Positions 1-12,868 of a DNA stretch of 64,000 bases are shown here, piece after piece. How positions within the stretch are numbered: position 1 is the first letter of the stretch; each line of letters begins with the position of its first letter. The notes beneath the pieces were generated by a model that made no database searches, had not been told where the DNA came from, and was given only the letters and a program-made list of their open reading frames with translations. The stretch is taken from positions 186,001-250,000 of the forward strand of contig NZ_JAOCAH010000002.1 in NCBI RefSeq assembly GCF_029839275.1, written 5' to 3'. Source of the DNA: Pseudomonas sp. GD03944. GTDB lineage: Bacteria; Pseudomonadota; Gammaproteobacteria; Pseudomonadales; Pseudomonadaceae. The position numbers and the translations under genes were made by a program.

Positions 1-474
1 CTTGGGCAGGGTGTCGGTGGTCATGATGCCGGTGGCGGCCTCGGCCCAGTTGCCTTCGGACAGGTTATCCAGGGCCGCCTGCAGCGCGCCTTCGATCTTT
101 TCCACCGGCAGCGGCTCACCGATGACACCGGTGGAGAACGGCAGCACCGCGCCTTCGTCCACACCCGCCAGCTGCGCGAGGGCGGCGCAGGTGCGTGCGG
201 CGTTCTGCAGACCCGACTCGCCGGTGCCGGCGTTGGCGTTGCCGGTATTGGTCAGCAGGTAGCGCACGCTGCCCAGCACACGCTTCTTGGCCAGAATCAC
301 CGGCGCGGCGCAGAACGCGTTGAGGGTGAAGACCCCGGCCACGCTGGAGCCTTCGGCACAGCGCATCACCACCACATCCTTGCGCCCGGGGCGCTTGATA
401 CCGGCAGACGCAATGCCCAGCTCGAAACCTGGAACCGGGTGCAGGGTAGACAGTGGGCCAAGACCGACAGCCAT
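1..474 (-). CDS. argJ: Glutamate N-acetyltransferase / N-acetylglutamate synthase ArgJ, N-terminal part
   Basis: ArgJ is a cytoplasmic enzyme of arginine synthesis. It moves the acetyl group from N-acetylornithine to glutamate, and bifunctional forms also use acetyl-CoA. The window holds the first 158 codons; the gene continues past the left edge. The protein starts [16 protein letters not shown] and contains family segments such as [26 protein letters not shown] and [14 protein letters not shown]. The last visible residues, IMTTDTLPK, lie before the Thr autoprocessing site, so maturation cannot be judged. It lies downstream of secA on the same strand, separated by a terminator. The start is the ATG at 474, preceded by an AAGGAGC Shine-Dalgarno sequence. 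The family assignment is firm. Confidence 0.95.
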   Translation of the reverse strand, partial: MAVGLGPLSTLHPVPGFELGIASAGIKRPGRKDVVVMRCAEGSSVAGVFTLNAFCAAPVILAKKRVLGSVRYLLTNTGNANAGTGESGLQNAARTCAALAQLAGVDEGAVLPFSTGVIGEPLPVEKIEGALQAALDNLSEGNWAEAATGIMTTDTLPK

Positions 475-526
475 AAAGTGCGCTCCTTGAGATATCGCGC
501 CATCCGGCGCGTCTGAATTCGATGGT

Positions 527-596
527 AAAACGCCGCGAGCGGCTGGGCCGTTCGCGGCGTTGGGTGGGACGCTCCGGCAAGGCCGAGTGGCGTCCC
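527..596 (-). terminator. Two tandem hairpins after secA; the distal one is terminator-like
   Basis: Read on the minus strand, transcripts leaving secA first meet a hairpin with arms at 566-572 and 590-596 (GGGACGC/GCGTCCC). A second one, about 16 bp with one G-U pair, has arms at 529-543 and 547-561 and is followed by four U (527-530). This is a plausible intrinsic terminator separating secA from argJ. The U-run is short, so termination may be partial. Confidence 0.65.
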
Positions 597-620
597 CTAT
601 CCAGCAGTCAGGTCTTCAGG

Positions 621-3356
621 TTAGCCGACCTGGCCGTGGCAGTGCTTGTACTTCTTGCCGGAACCGCAGGGGCACGGCTCGTTGCGACCGATCTTCGGCT
701 CGGTGCGCACCGGGGCAACTGCCGCGGCCACTTCGCCGTCCTCGGCCTGGGCGTCGGGCTCGTCGAGGGCAGAGGCATCGGCATGCTGGAACTGCATGCG
801 CTGGGCCATGGCCTCGGCTTCGCGGCGCAGGCGCGCCTCCTCTTCGGCCGGGTCTTCGCGGCGGACTTGAACGTGCGACAGCACGCGAATGGTGTCGCGC
901 TTGATCGAGTCGAGCAGTTCCTGGAACAGGGCGAAGGACTCGCGCTTGTATTCCTGCTTCGGGTTCTTCTGGGCGTAGCCGCGCAGGTGGATACCGTGAC
1001 GCAGGTGGTCCATGGTCGACAGGTGGTCTTTCCACAGGTCGTCCAGCACGCGCAGCAGAATCTGCTTCTCGAAGGTGCGCAGCGCCTCGGCACTGGCCTG
1101 CTCTTCCTTCTCGTTGTAGGCCGCCAGCAGCTCCTGCAGGATGCGTTCGCGCAGGGTTTCTTCGTACAGCTTGTCGTCTTCGTCCAGCCACTGCTGGATC
1201 GGCAGGCGCAGAGCGAAGCCGCTGTACAGCGCCTCCTCCAGGCCGGCGATGTCCCACTGCTCGGGCAGCGACTGCGGCGGCAGGTGAGCGTTGATGGTGT
1301 TGTCCAGCACTTCCTGGCGGAAGTCCTCGATGGTCTCACCGATGTTCTCGGCGGCCAGGAGGGTGTTGCGCATGTGGTAGATCACCTTGCGCTGTTCGTT
1401 GGCCACGTCGTCGAATTCGAGGAGCTGCTTGCGCATGTCGAAGTTGCGGCCTTCGACCTTGCGCTGCGCCTTTTCGATGGCGTTGGTCACCATGCGGTGT
1501 TCGATGGCTTCGCCGGACTGCATGCCCAGGGCCTTCATGAAGTTCTTCACCCGGTCGGAGGCGAAGATGCGCATCAGGCTGTCTTCCAGCGACAGGTAGA
1601 AACGGCTGGAACCCGGGTCACCCTGGCGACCGGCACGGCCACGCAGCTGGTTGTCGATACGGCGGGATTCGTGGCGCTCGGAGGCGATCACGTGCAGGCC
1701 GCCAGACTCGATGACCTGCTGGTGGCGCTTCTGCCACTCGGCCTTGATCTGGGCGATCTGCTCGTCGGTGGGGTTTTCCAGGGCCGCCACTTCGACTTCC
1801 CAGTTACCGCCGAGCAGGATGTCGGTACCGCGACCGGCCATGTTGGTGGCGATGGTCAGCGCGCCCGGACGACCGGCCTGGGCGATGATTTCCGCTTCCT
1901 TCTCGTGGAACTTGGCGTTGAGCACCTTGTGCTCGATACCTTCGTTTTCCAGCAGGCGCGACATGTATTCGGAGGTTTCGATCGAGGCGGTACCCACCAG
2001 GATCGGCCGGCCCACGGCCTGGCATTCCTTGATATCGGCAACGATGGCGGCGTACTTCTCTTCCTGGGTCAGGTAGACCAGGTCGTTGAAGTCCTTGCGC
2101 GCCAGCGGACGGTTGGTCGGGATGACGATCACCGCCAGGCCGTAGATCTGGTGGAACTCGAACGCCTCGGTGTCGGCGGTACCGGTCATGCCGGACAGCT
2201 TGTTGTAGAGGCGGAAGTAGTTCTGGAAGGTGGTCGACGCCAGGGTCTGGCTCTCGGCCTGGATCGGCAGCGATTCCTTGGCCTCGATGGCCTGGTGCAG
2301 GCCCTCGGACAGGCGACGGCCCGGCATGGTCCGGCCGGTGTGCTCGTCGATCAGCAGGACCTGGTTGTTCTGCACGATGTATTCGACGTTGCGGTGGAAC
2401 AGCTTGTGCGCACGCAGACCGGCGTAGACGTGGGTCAGCAGGCCCAGGTTGTGCGCCGAGTAGAGGCTCTCGCCTTCGGCCAGCAGGCCGGCCTCGCCGA
2501 GCATTTCCTCGATGTACTGGTGGCCCGCTTCGTTGAGTTCGACCTGACGGCTCTTCTCATCGATCTTGTAGTGGCCTTCCTGGGTGACGACGCCCTCTTC
2601 TTCCTCGATGTGCTGCTTGAGGCGCGGGATCAGGCGGTTGATTTCGATGTACAGCTTGGAGCTGTCTTCGGCCTGGCCGGAAATGATCAGCGGCGTACGG
2701 GCTTCGTCGATCAGGATGGAGTCGACTTCGTCGATCACCGCGAAGTTCAGCTCGCGCTGGAACTTCTCTTCCACGCTGAACGCCATGTTGTCGCGCAGGT
2801 AGTCGAAGCCGAATTCGTTGTTGGTGCCATAGGTGATGTCGGCGGCATAAGCGCTGCGCTTTTCTTCCGGCGGCATGAACGGGGTGACGATGCCGACCGT
2901 CAGGCCCAGGAATTCATACAGCGGGCGCATCCAGTTGGCGTCGCGGCGGGCCAGGTAGTCGTTGACCGTCACCACGTGCACGCCCTTGCCTTCCAGTGCG
3001 TTGAGGTAGACGGCCAGGGTACCGACCAGGGTCTTACCCTCACCGGTACGCATCTCGGCGATCTTGCCTTCATGCAGGGTCATACCACCGATCAACTGGA
3101 CGTCGAAGTGGCGCATGCCCATCACACGCTTGCCGGCCTCACGCGCAACGGCAAAGGCTTCCGGCAGCAGCTGGTCGAGGGTTTCACCCTTGGCCAGGCG
3201 GGCTTTGAATTCTTCGGTCTTGGCGCGCAGTTGCTCATCCGAGAGCGCGAGCATTTTCTCCTCGAAGGCATTGACGGCCTGAACCGTCTTGAGCATGCGT
3301 TTGACTTCACGCTCGTTCTTGCTTCCAAAGAGTTTCTTCAACAAAGGCGCAAACAT
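621..3356 (-). CDS. secA: Preprotein translocase ATPase SecA
   Basis: SecA is the essential cytoplasmic and membrane-bound motor that pushes unfolded preproteins through SecYEG using ATP. The 911-residue product is full length for the family. Visible features are Walker A (MRTGEGKT, residues 102-109), the DEAD-like box ([15 protein letters not shown], near 210), the helicase motif [18 protein letters not shown], and the C-terminal zinc-binding tail with Cys895, Cys897, Cys906 and His907 ([13 protein letters not shown]) that binds SecB and phospholipid. I start at [11 protein letters not shown] (ATG at 3356), the usual N-terminus, not at the ATG six codons upstream. It appears monocistronic, with the M23 peptidase gene upstream and terminator hairpins downstream. 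No key residue is missing. Confidence 0.98.
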   Translation of the reverse strand: MFAPLLKKLFGSKNEREVKRMLKTVQAVNAFEEKMLALSDEQLRAKTEEFKARLAKGETLDQLLPEAFAVAREAGKRVMGMRHFDVQLIGGMTLHEGKIAEMRTGEGKTLVGTLAVYLNALEGKGVHVVTVNDYLARRDANWMRPLYEFLGLTVGIVTPFMPPEEKRSAYAADITYGTNNEFGFDYLRDNMAFSVEEKFQRELNFAVIDEVDSILIDEARTPLIISGQAEDSSKLYIEINRLIPRLKQHIEEEEGVVTQEGHYKIDEKSRQVELNEAGHQYIEEMLGEAGLLAEGESLYSAHNLGLLTHVYAGLRAHKLFHRNVEYIVQNNQVLLIDEHTGRTMPGRRLSEGLHQAIEAKESLPIQAESQTLASTTFQNYFRLYNKLSGMTGTADTEAFEFHQIYGLAVIVIPTNRPLARKDFNDLVYLTQEEKYAAIVADIKECQAVGRPILVGTASIETSEYMSRLLENEGIEHKVLNAKFHEKEAEIIAQAGRPGALTIATNMAGRGTDILLGGNWEVEVAALENPTDEQIAQIKAEWQKRHQQVIESGGLHVIASERHESRRIDNQLRGRAGRQGDPGSSRFYLSLEDSLMRIFASDRVKNFMKALGMQSGEAIEHRMVTNAIEKAQRKVEGRNFDMRKQLLEFDDVANEQRKVIYHMRNTLLAAENIGETIEDFRQEVLDNTINAHLPPQSLPEQWDIAGLEEALYSGFALRLPIQQWLDEDDKLYEETLRERILQELLAAYNEKEEQASAEALRTFEKQILLRVLDDLWKDHLSTMDHLRHGIHLRGYAQKNPKQEYKRESFALFQELLDSIKRDTIRVLSHVQVRREDPAEEEARLRREAEAMAQRMQFQHADASALDEPDAQAEDGEVAAAVAPVRTEPKIGRNEPCPCGSGKKYKHCHGQVG

Positions 3357-3473
3357 ATCGGCAGGATCTTCCACGCTATGGATGGAGGGCGGCCCCGTGA
3401 GTCGCCCATGCAGCCCTCATGGCTGCGTGCGAAGCCGGCATTCTACCCGGAAACGCGTATGAGGAAAGGGACG

Positions 3474-4400
3474 TTATTCGACGCCGTTGGCACGGGCGAT
3501 GTACAACGCCGGGTTGACCTGGCGGCCACCCTTGCTCACTTCGAAGTGCACATGGTACCCGGTGGACCGCCCACTGCGACCGACCTTGGCGATGGTCTGG
3601 CCGCGCTGGACGAGGTCACCGATCTGCACCAGGTTGCTCTGGTTGTGCGCATAGAGGGTCACGTAGCCATCGGAATGACTGATCTCGACAGTGTGGCCGT
3701 AACCGTTCTTGCGACCCGAGAAGGTCACCACGCCGGCCGCGACCGCAACCACATCGCTGCCAGCCTTGGCCGCGAAATCCACACCCTTGTGCACGCTCAG
3801 GCGCCCGGTCAGCGGATCGCTGCGACGGCCAAAGGGCGACGACATGTAGCCCTGGCGAACCGGGCGGCCGGACAGGTGTTCGGCTTCGCTCAGGCGGCGC
3901 TCGCCCATCAGTTGCTCGAGCACTTCCAGCTGTTGCTCGCGGCTGTCGAGGCGCATGGCCAGGTCATCGAGGGTGCTCATGAACGGCGGTGGCGAATAGG
4001 CGGAACCATCCACCAGTTCCTCGGGTCCACCTTGTCCGACGTTAAGGGAAAAATCGAATTCGCTGGAGTCCAGTTCGGCCAGCTCGGTGAGGCGTTCGCC
4101 CAGGGCATCGAGGCGCGTCAGGCGTGCTTGCAGTTCGGCGACATGGGCGGCGAAAGCGTCCAACTGGCGCTGGGCATCGACCCGCACGGCACCGACTTCG
4201 GCGCGCTGCTCGTCCAGGGCCTGGGTAATCAACGCGGTGTCGTCGGTGTGGCCGGTCTGCGGCATCCACCAGGCGCCCATCGCCACACCACTGGCAACGG
4301 CCAGGGCGATCAGCATCAGCAGTGCGGCCACCAGCCAGCGTAAATCCAGGCTGAGAGAACGTGCAGCGCCATGGCGCCGGCTGAGAAGAATGATGTGCAT
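3474..4400 (-). CDS. Periplasmic M23 family (LytM-type) peptidase
   Basis: This 308-residue protein has an N-terminal transmembrane anchor (about residues 20-42), a helical, coiled-coil-prone region (about 55-170), and a C-terminal M23 peptidase domain. The zinc-binding residues are present: His204 and Asp208 in HKGVD, and the HVHFE motif with His283 and His285. It is therefore probably an active peptidoglycan endopeptidase anchored in the inner membrane and acting in the periplasm. The start is the ATG at 4400 (MHIILLSRRHG), which gives the normal membrane N-terminus; 18 codons upstream lack such character. It is divergent from dciA, 83 bp away, and lies upstream of secA. PAO1 has an equivalent gene here. 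The exact physiological role is unknown. Confidence 0.9.
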   Translation of the reverse strand: MHIILLSRRHGAARSLSLDLRWLVAALLMLIALAVASGVAMGAWWMPQTGHTDDTALITQALDEQRAEVGAVRVDAQRQLDAFAAHVAELQARLTRLDALGERLTELAELDSSEFDFSLNVGQGGPEELVDGSAYSPPPFMSTLDDLAMRLDSREQQLEVLEQLMGERRLSEAEHLSGRPVRQGYMSSPFGRRSDPLTGRLSVHKGVDFAAKAGSDVVAVAAGVVTFSGRKNGYGHTVEISHSDGYVTLYAHNQSNLVQIGDLVQRGQTIAKVGRSGRSTGYHVHFEVSKGGRQVNPALYIARANGVE

Positions 4401-4483
4401 GACGTCCCCTAAATACGGTGGAACCCAAGTCGGTAACAGCGTTTCTGCTACCATGGCGGCTCCACAATCTCAGGCGTCCTGCC

Positions 4484-4948
4484 ATGACGTTTCGTCCTTT
4501 GCCGGCTCAAGCCCCCGCCGCGTTGTTACGCGAAGCGAAGCCTCTGAAAGCGCTGTTCAGTCAGGCGCAACGCCTCGACCATTTGCAGCGTCTATTGGAA
4601 AGCCAGCTACAACCCGCTGCCCGGGAACACTGCCACGTGGCGTCCTGGCGCGAAGATTGTCTGCTTCTTATCGTCACGGACGGCCACTGGGCCACCCGCC
4701 TGCGTTACCAACAAAGACGCCTGCAAAGACAACTGCAGGCGCTCGAAGAATTCGCGACCTTAGCGAAAATCCTGTTCAAGGTGCAACCGCCGACCGCTGA
4801 AAGGCGTGGACCGGGTCGCACTATCCAGCTCTCCAGCACCGCGGCCGAGAACATCCAGGCCACCGCCGAAGGCATCAGCAATCCCGAGCTGCGCGCGGCA
4901 CTGGAGCGTCTGGCCCGGCATGGTGCTGCCGGCAAGAAGCCGGACTGA
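4484..4948 (+). CDS. dciA: DciA-type replicative helicase loader (DUF721)
   Basis: This 154-residue protein begins MTFRPLPAQAPAALLREAKP and has the DUF721 domain in its first ~105 residues (LKALFSQAQRLDHL, then VASWREDCLLLIVTDGHWATRLRY). A low-complexity polar tail follows. DUF721 proteins of the DciA group interact with the DnaB helicase and help load it in bacteria that lack DnaC; the Pseudomonas protein at this position is a studied member as I recall. The start is the ATG at 4484; an earlier in-frame ATG at 4418 would overlap the promoter zone of the divergent M23 gene. It is monocistronic and converges on lpxC. It is the only plus-strand gene in the first 24 kb. Confidence 0.85.
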   Translation: MTFRPLPAQAPAALLREAKPLKALFSQAQRLDHLQRLLESQLQPAAREHCHVASWREDCLLLIVTDGHWATRLRYQQRRLQRQLQALEEFATLAKILFKVQPPTAERRGPGRTIQLSSTAAENIQATAEGISNPELRAALERLARHGAAGKKPD

Positions 4949-4972
4949 GCGCTGCGACCAAAGGTCGCAGGC

Positions 4973-4998
4973 AAAAAAAGGCCACCCGAAGGTGGCCT
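4973..4998 (-). terminator. Intrinsic terminator of lpxC
   Basis: An 8-bp perfect stem (AGGCCACC at 4979-4986 and GGTGGCCT at 4991-4998) with a CGAA tetraloop is followed on the minus strand by a seven-U tract (4973-4979). It ends the dcw/lpxC transcript. The plus-strand side, serving dciA, has a poor U-tract. Confidence 0.85.
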
Positions 4999-5023
4999 TG
5001 ATAAAAAGCAAAAGAGAGAGTGT

Positions 5024-5975
<952 letters not shown>

Positions 5976-6047
5976 CAATGGCCGGCGATGATAGCAGAAC
6001 CGGCCTTTGCTGAACACCAATCACCCCAATACTCCTGATACATTTCA

Positions 6048-7232
6048 TCAATCGGCCTGGCGACGCAGGAACGCCGGGATGTCCAGGTAATCCAGGTCAT
6101 CCTGAGGGTTCAGCTTGGCCGCAGTGGCCCCGCCGGCGTGGCTTTGACGCTGTACGGTCGGGCGCTCATAGTCCTTGTAGTTGACACTCTGCTCGCTGCG
6201 AACCGGCGCGGCGGTCGGTGCGGCTGCGCTGGCAACCTGAACAGTGTTGTCGACAACTTTGACCGGCTTCTCAATACGCGCACCCAGGCCAGTGGCGACC
6301 ACGGTGACGTGCAGTTCGTCGCGCATGTCCGGATCGATCACCGCGCCCACCTTGACGGTCGCGTGCTCGGAGGCGAACGCCTCGATGATTTCACCGACGG
6401 CAGCGTATTCGCCCAAGGACAGATCCAGGCCAGCCGTGATGTTGACCAGGATGCCACGCGCGCCCTGCAGGTTGACGTCTTCGAGCAGCGGGTTGCGGAT
6501 CGCGGCTTCGGTGGCTTCGCGTGCACGGTTCGGACCGCTGGCGCAGCCGGTGCCCATCATCGCCATGCCCATTTCGCTCATGACAGTTTTCACGTCAGCG
6601 AAGTCGACGTTCATCAGGCCTTCGCGCAGCATGATGTCGGAGATGCCACGGACCGCGCCGGTCAGCACGTCGTCAGCCTTGGCGAAAGCAGCCAGCAGGC
6701 TGGCGTCCTTGCCGAGGATGGTCAGCAGTTTTTCGTTCGGGATGGTGATCAGCGAGTCGACGCACTCGGCCAGCGCACGGATGCCTTCTTCGGCAACGTT
6801 CATGCGCTTCTTCCCTTCGAACGGGAACGGACGGGTGACCACGGCGACGGTCAGGATGCCCATCTCCTTGGCGATCTGCGCGATGATCGGCGCAGCACCG
6901 GTACCGGTACCACCGCCCATGCCGGTGGTGATGAAGACCATGTCGCAGCCTTGCAGCACTTCGGTGATGCGCTCGCGGTCTTCCATCGCGGCCTGACGGC
7001 CGATTTCCGGATTGGTGCCGGCGCCCAGGCCCTTGGTGATGGCCGTGCCCAGTTGCAGGATGGTGCGCGCGCCCACACGACCCAGGGCCTGTGCATCGGT
7101 GTTGGCGCAGATGAACTCGACGCCTTCGATGTTGCTCTTGACCATGTGGTTGACGGCGTTGCCGCCACCGCCACCGACGCCGATTACTTTAATGACCGCA
7201 CTTTGTGGGACATTGTCTACGAGTTCGAACAT
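6048..7232 (-). CDS. ftsZ: Cell division GTPase FtsZ
   Basis: FtsZ is the tubulin-like GTPase that polymerises into the Z ring at midcell. The 394-residue protein carries the nucleotide-binding GGGGGNAVNHM (from about residue 19) and the tubulin signature GGGTGTG (106-112). A variable linker (about 320-375) leads to the conserved C-terminal peptide DYLDIPAFLRRQ, which docks FtsA and ZipA. Length and motifs are normal. It lies 42 bp downstream of ftsA, the usual dcw order, and is probably transcribed from the cluster plus internal promoters in ftsQA. Confidence 0.99.
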   Translation of the reverse strand: MFELVDNVPQSAVIKVIGVGGGGGNAVNHMVKSNIEGVEFICANTDAQALGRVGARTILQLGTAITKGLGAGTNPEIGRQAAMEDRERITEVLQGCDMVFITTGMGGGTGTGAAPIIAQIAKEMGILTVAVVTRPFPFEGKKRMNVAEEGIRALAECVDSLITIPNEKLLTILGKDASLLAAFAKADDVLTGAVRGISDIMLREGLMNVDFADVKTVMSEMGMAMMGTGCASGPNRAREATEAAIRNPLLEDVNLQGARGILVNITAGLDLSLGEYAAVGEIIEAFASEHATVKVGAVIDPDMRDELHVTVVATGLGARIEKPVKVVDNTVQVASAAAPTAAPVRSEQSVNYKDYERPTVQRQSHAGGATAAKLNPQDDLDYLDIPAFLRRQAD

Positions 7233-7274
7233 TTTCCCTCTCCTTTACTTTCTAGTTGTAACGCCTACTGCAAA

Positions 7275-8522
7275 TCAGAAATTGCCCTGGACCCAGCGCT
7301 TGATGCGCTCCAGAACAGGTGTTTTCGGTTCGTCCCCGTAGCTGCCCAGGGCAGACATGGAGACGCCGTCGGACTGCTTCTGCAGCCCGTACAGCAACAG
7401 GCCAACGCCTGTGGAATAAATCGGGTTGCGCACCACGTCGGCCAGCCCCTTGACGCTGTGGGGCACGCCCAGGCGCACCGGCATGTGGAAGATTTCCTCG
7501 GCCAGTTCGACCGCACCTTCCATCTTCGCCGTGCCACCGGTCAGCACGATGCCGGCCGGGATCAGGTCTTCGTAACCGCTGCGGCGCAGTTCCGCCTGGA
7601 TCAGGGTGAACAGCTCGTCGTAACGGGGCTCGACCACCTCGGCCAGCGACTGGCGGGACAGGTCGCGCGGCGGGCGATCGCCCACGCTCGGCACCTTGAT
7701 GGTTTCACCGGCACCGGCCAGCTTGGCCAGGGCGCAGGCGTAGCGGATCTTGATTTCCTCGGCGTACTGCGTGGGGGTGCGCAGGGCCATGGCGATGTCG
7801 TTGGTCACCTGGTCACCGGCGATCGGGATCACCGCGGTGTGGCGAATCGCGCCTTCGGTGAAGATGCAGATGTCGGTGGTGCCGCCGCCGATGTCGACCA
7901 GGCACACGCCCAGCTCTTTCTCGTCGTCGGTGAGCACCGCGTAGGCCGAAGCCAACTGCTCGAGGATGATGTCGTCGACTTCCAGGCCGCAGCGGCGGAC
8001 GCACTTCTCGATGTTCTGCGCCGCGTTCACGGCGCAGGTCACCACATGCACCTTGGCCTCCAGGCGGACGCCGGACATGCCCAGGGGCTCGCGCACCCCT
8101 TCCTGGTTATCGATCACGTAGTCCTGCGGCAGGGTGTGCAGCACACGCTGGTCGGCCGGGATCGCCACGGCCTGGGCCGCGTCCAGTACCCGCTCGAGGT
8201 CGGCCGGGCTGACTTCGCGATCACGGATGGCGACGATGCCATGGCTGTTCAGGCTGCGGATGTGGTTGCCGGCAACGCCGACGAAGGCCGAGTGGATACG
8301 GCAGCCGGCCATCAGCTGGGCTTCTTCCACCGCACGCTGGATCGATTGCACGGTCGACTCGATGTTCACCACCACGCCCTTCTTCAGGCCGCGGGACGGG
8401 TGAGTGCCAATGCCGACGATTTCCAGCTGGCCATCGGCCGTCACTTCGCCCACCAGCGCCACCACCTTGGAGGTGCCGATGTCGAGACCGACGATCATCT
8501 TGCCACTCTGTACGTTTGCCAT
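7275..8522 (-). CDS. ftsA: Cell division protein FtsA
   Basis: FtsA is an actin-like ATPase that tethers FtsZ filaments to the inner membrane and recruits later division proteins. The 415-residue protein starts MANVQSGKMIVGLDIGTSK, with the phosphate-1 motif DIGTSK. It has the actin-like DIGGGTTDICIF segment, the adenosine-binding GIVLTGGTAKMEG, and a C-terminal amphipathic stretch (LERIKRWVQGNF) suited to membrane targeting. The start is the ATG at 8522; 24 earlier in-frame codons overlap the ftsQ end and lack family similarity. The gene lies 20 bp after ftsQ and 42 bp before ftsZ. Confidence 0.98.
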   Translation of the reverse strand: MANVQSGKMIVGLDIGTSKVVALVGEVTADGQLEIVGIGTHPSRGLKKGVVVNIESTVQSIQRAVEEAQLMAGCRIHSAFVGVAGNHIRSLNSHGIVAIRDREVSPADLERVLDAAQAVAIPADQRVLHTLPQDYVIDNQEGVREPLGMSGVRLEAKVHVVTCAVNAAQNIEKCVRRCGLEVDDIILEQLASAYAVLTDDEKELGVCLVDIGGGTTDICIFTEGAIRHTAVIPIAGDQVTNDIAMALRTPTQYAEEIKIRYACALAKLAGAGETIKVPSVGDRPPRDLSRQSLAEVVEPRYDELFTLIQAELRRSGYEDLIPAGIVLTGGTAKMEGAVELAEEIFHMPVRLGVPHSVKGLADVVRNPIYSTGVGLLLYGLQKQSDGVSMSALGSYGDEPKTPVLERIKRWVQGNF

Positions 8523-8542
8523 GAGTCCTGCCTTCTCCTGAT

Positions 8543-9403
8543 TCACTGCACGACAGCGGTTTCGGCCGCCGTGGGCGCGACCGGCTCGTGCCACGCCACG
8601 GCCAGGCCGTTGGCGTAACGCAGATCGATCCGCGCGATATTCGTTTGCTGCGCTTTCAGTTCCTTGTCGTAAATGGCGACAAAGCGGCGCATTTTTTCCA
8701 CCAGATGATCACGTCCCAGCAGCAATTCGATGCCCTGCCCCGTGGACAGGAACCAGCTGCCGCGCTCGCGCAATTCCAGGCGCGCCACCGAGAACCCCAG
8801 GGGCCGCAGCATCTGGCTGAGCACCTGGTACTGCTGCATCACTTGCTGCTGCGCACGCTTGGGACCGTACAACTGCGGCAAGTGTTCATAATTCGCCAGT
8901 TCCTTGGGCGCGAACGCCTGGCCCTGGTTGTTCAACAGCGCCTCATCACCCCAACGGGCAATCGGCAATTGCTCTTCCAGGCGCACCAGCACCTGGTCAG
9001 GCCAGACGCGACGGACTTCGGCGCTGGCGATCCATGGCATCCGCTCCAGCTCGTGACGCATGCCCAACAGGTCGACGCTGAAGAAGCTCGCCGTCACATA
9101 AGGCGCGATGCGATGCTGCACGGCCTGCTGGCTGATGTAGCTCAGGTCGCCTTCGACGCTGATCCGCGCAATCGGCCGGTCGGCATAGGGCATCAGGCGC
9201 AGGGACAGCTCATACGCGCCCACCCCGAGCACCACCAGCAGCAACGGCCAGGTCAGGCGCTTGAGCAGGCCGAAGTTCGGCTTGGGCAGGCGCACGCTGA
9301 TCGGCTCCTTGGCCACCAGGCGGCTCGCACCGCGCGGCACAGACTTACCCCCGCGCAGCGGTGCGCGGGTAGAGCCTGGCTGATGACGAAGGGTCGCGCT
9401 CAT
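8543..9403 (-). CDS. ftsQ: Cell division protein FtsQ
   Basis: FtsQ is a bitopic inner-membrane protein that joins FtsB and FtsL in the divisome. The 286 residues comprise a basic cytoplasmic tail (1-48), one transmembrane helix (about 50-66, [17 protein letters not shown]), a POTRA domain (about 77-145, with [15 protein letters not shown]), and the beta domain with [13 protein letters not shown]. It starts 3 bp after the ddlB stop, so translation is likely coupled. The last residues ([11 protein letters not shown]) form a short disordered end. Confidence 0.97.
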   Translation of the reverse strand: MSATLRHQPGSTRAPLRGGKSVPRGASRLVAKEPISVRLPKPNFGLLKRLTWPLLLVVLGVGAYELSLRLMPYADRPIARISVEGDLSYISQQAVQHRIAPYVTASFFSVDLLGMRHELERMPWIASAEVRRVWPDQVLVRLEEQLPIARWGDEALLNNQGQAFAPKELANYEHLPQLYGPKRAQQQVMQQYQVLSQMLRPLGFSVARLELRERGSWFLSTGQGIELLLGRDHLVEKMRRFVAIYDKELKAQQTNIARIDLRYANGLAVAWHEPVAPTAAETAVVQ

Positions 9404-9406
9404 GGT

Positions 9407-11797
<2,391 letters not shown>

Positions 11798-11805
<8 letters not shown>

Positions 11806-12868
11806 GGGCCACCTCCAGGCAGATATCGACCACCGTGCGCGTGGCATCGGGCTTGGCCAGGCGGCGAGCGGTGCTCGCCATCTCATTCAGACGTTCAGGG
11901 TGCATCAAGACCTCGGTCAGCTGCGCGGCCAGCGTGGCGGCGTCAGTGGAGCGTTGCGGCAGAAGGACGGCAGCGCCCTCCTTCGCGAGATAGTCGGCGT
12001 TGCGGGCCTGGTGATCGTCGATCGCATGGGGCAGTGGCACCAGGAACGACGGCAACCCGGCCGCGGCCAGTTCGCTGATGGTCAACGCACCGGAGCGGCA
12101 CACCACCAGATCGGCCCACGCGTAGGCACGGGCCATGTCCTGGATGAACGGCGCGACCTGCGCTTCGACGCCAGCGGCGCGATAGCGTTCAGCGGTCACC
12201 CCATCATGTTGCTTGCCTGCCTGGTGGAACACCTCGGGACGCAGCTCGGCAGCGACCAGGGACAGGGCTTCAGGCAGCAGTTTGTTCAGCGGTTCGGCAC
12301 CCAGGCTGCCGCCGAGAATCAGCAGCCGCGGCTGGCGATTGCTCAGGGCCGCGCGGGGCGTTTCCAGGAACAGTTCTTCACGCACCGGGTTGCCGGTGGT
12401 GCGACGCTTGGCGCTCGCGCCGAAGGTATTCGGGAACGCCTCGCACACACGGCTGGCGAACGGTGCCAGGCTGCGATTGGCGGTACCGGCCACGGCGTTC
12501 TGCTCATGGATGATCAGCGGCACGCCGGCCAGCTTGGCCGCGAGGCCGCCCGGGCCGGTGACGTAGCCACCCATGCCCAGCACGCAGACCGGATTCAGCT
12601 CGCGCACGACCTTGCGCGCCTGGAGCAACGCCTTGATCAGCTGGAACGGCGCCTTGAGCAGCGACAGCTTGCCCTTGCCACGCAGGCCGCTGACATCGAT
12701 CAGGTGCAGCGGCAGGCCCGCTGCGGGCACCAGCTCGTTCTCGATCCCGCGGGGCGTGCCCAGCCAGTGCACGCGGTAGCCGCGGGCCTGGAATTCACGG
12801 GCGCAGGCCAGGGCCGGGAACACGTGCCCGCCGGTGCCGCCCGCCATGATCAGGACGTTACCGGACAT
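11798..12868 (-). CDS. murG: UDP-GlcNAc:lipid I GlcNAc transferase MurG
   Basis: MurG is the peripheral inner-membrane glycosyltransferase that converts lipid I to lipid II. The 356-residue GT-B fold protein begins [20 protein letters not shown] with the glycine-rich GGTGGH (10-15). It has [17 protein letters not shown] in the N-domain, the second glycine-rich loop [10 protein letters not shown], and the UDP-GlcNAc-binding [17 protein letters not shown]. It overlaps ftsW by 11 nt upstream and murC by 8 nt downstream, all in one transcription unit. Confidence 0.98.

Noticed and set aside
522..4343. A 1273-codon plus-strand open frame opposite secA and the M23 peptidase
   Set aside because: It is the antisense shadow of secA in GC-rich DNA. 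Its composition is that of a reverse-complement frame, rich in Val, Leu, Gly, His and Asp, and no domain is recognisable, while the opposite strand encodes clear SecA motifs.
6138..8618. An 826-codon plus-strand open frame opposite ftsZ and ftsA
   Set aside because: It spans two well-supported genes on the other strand and their intergenic gap, has no ribosome site or family motifs, and shows shadow-type composition. The same holds for the long frames opposite ddlB, murC, murG, murF, murE and ftsI.
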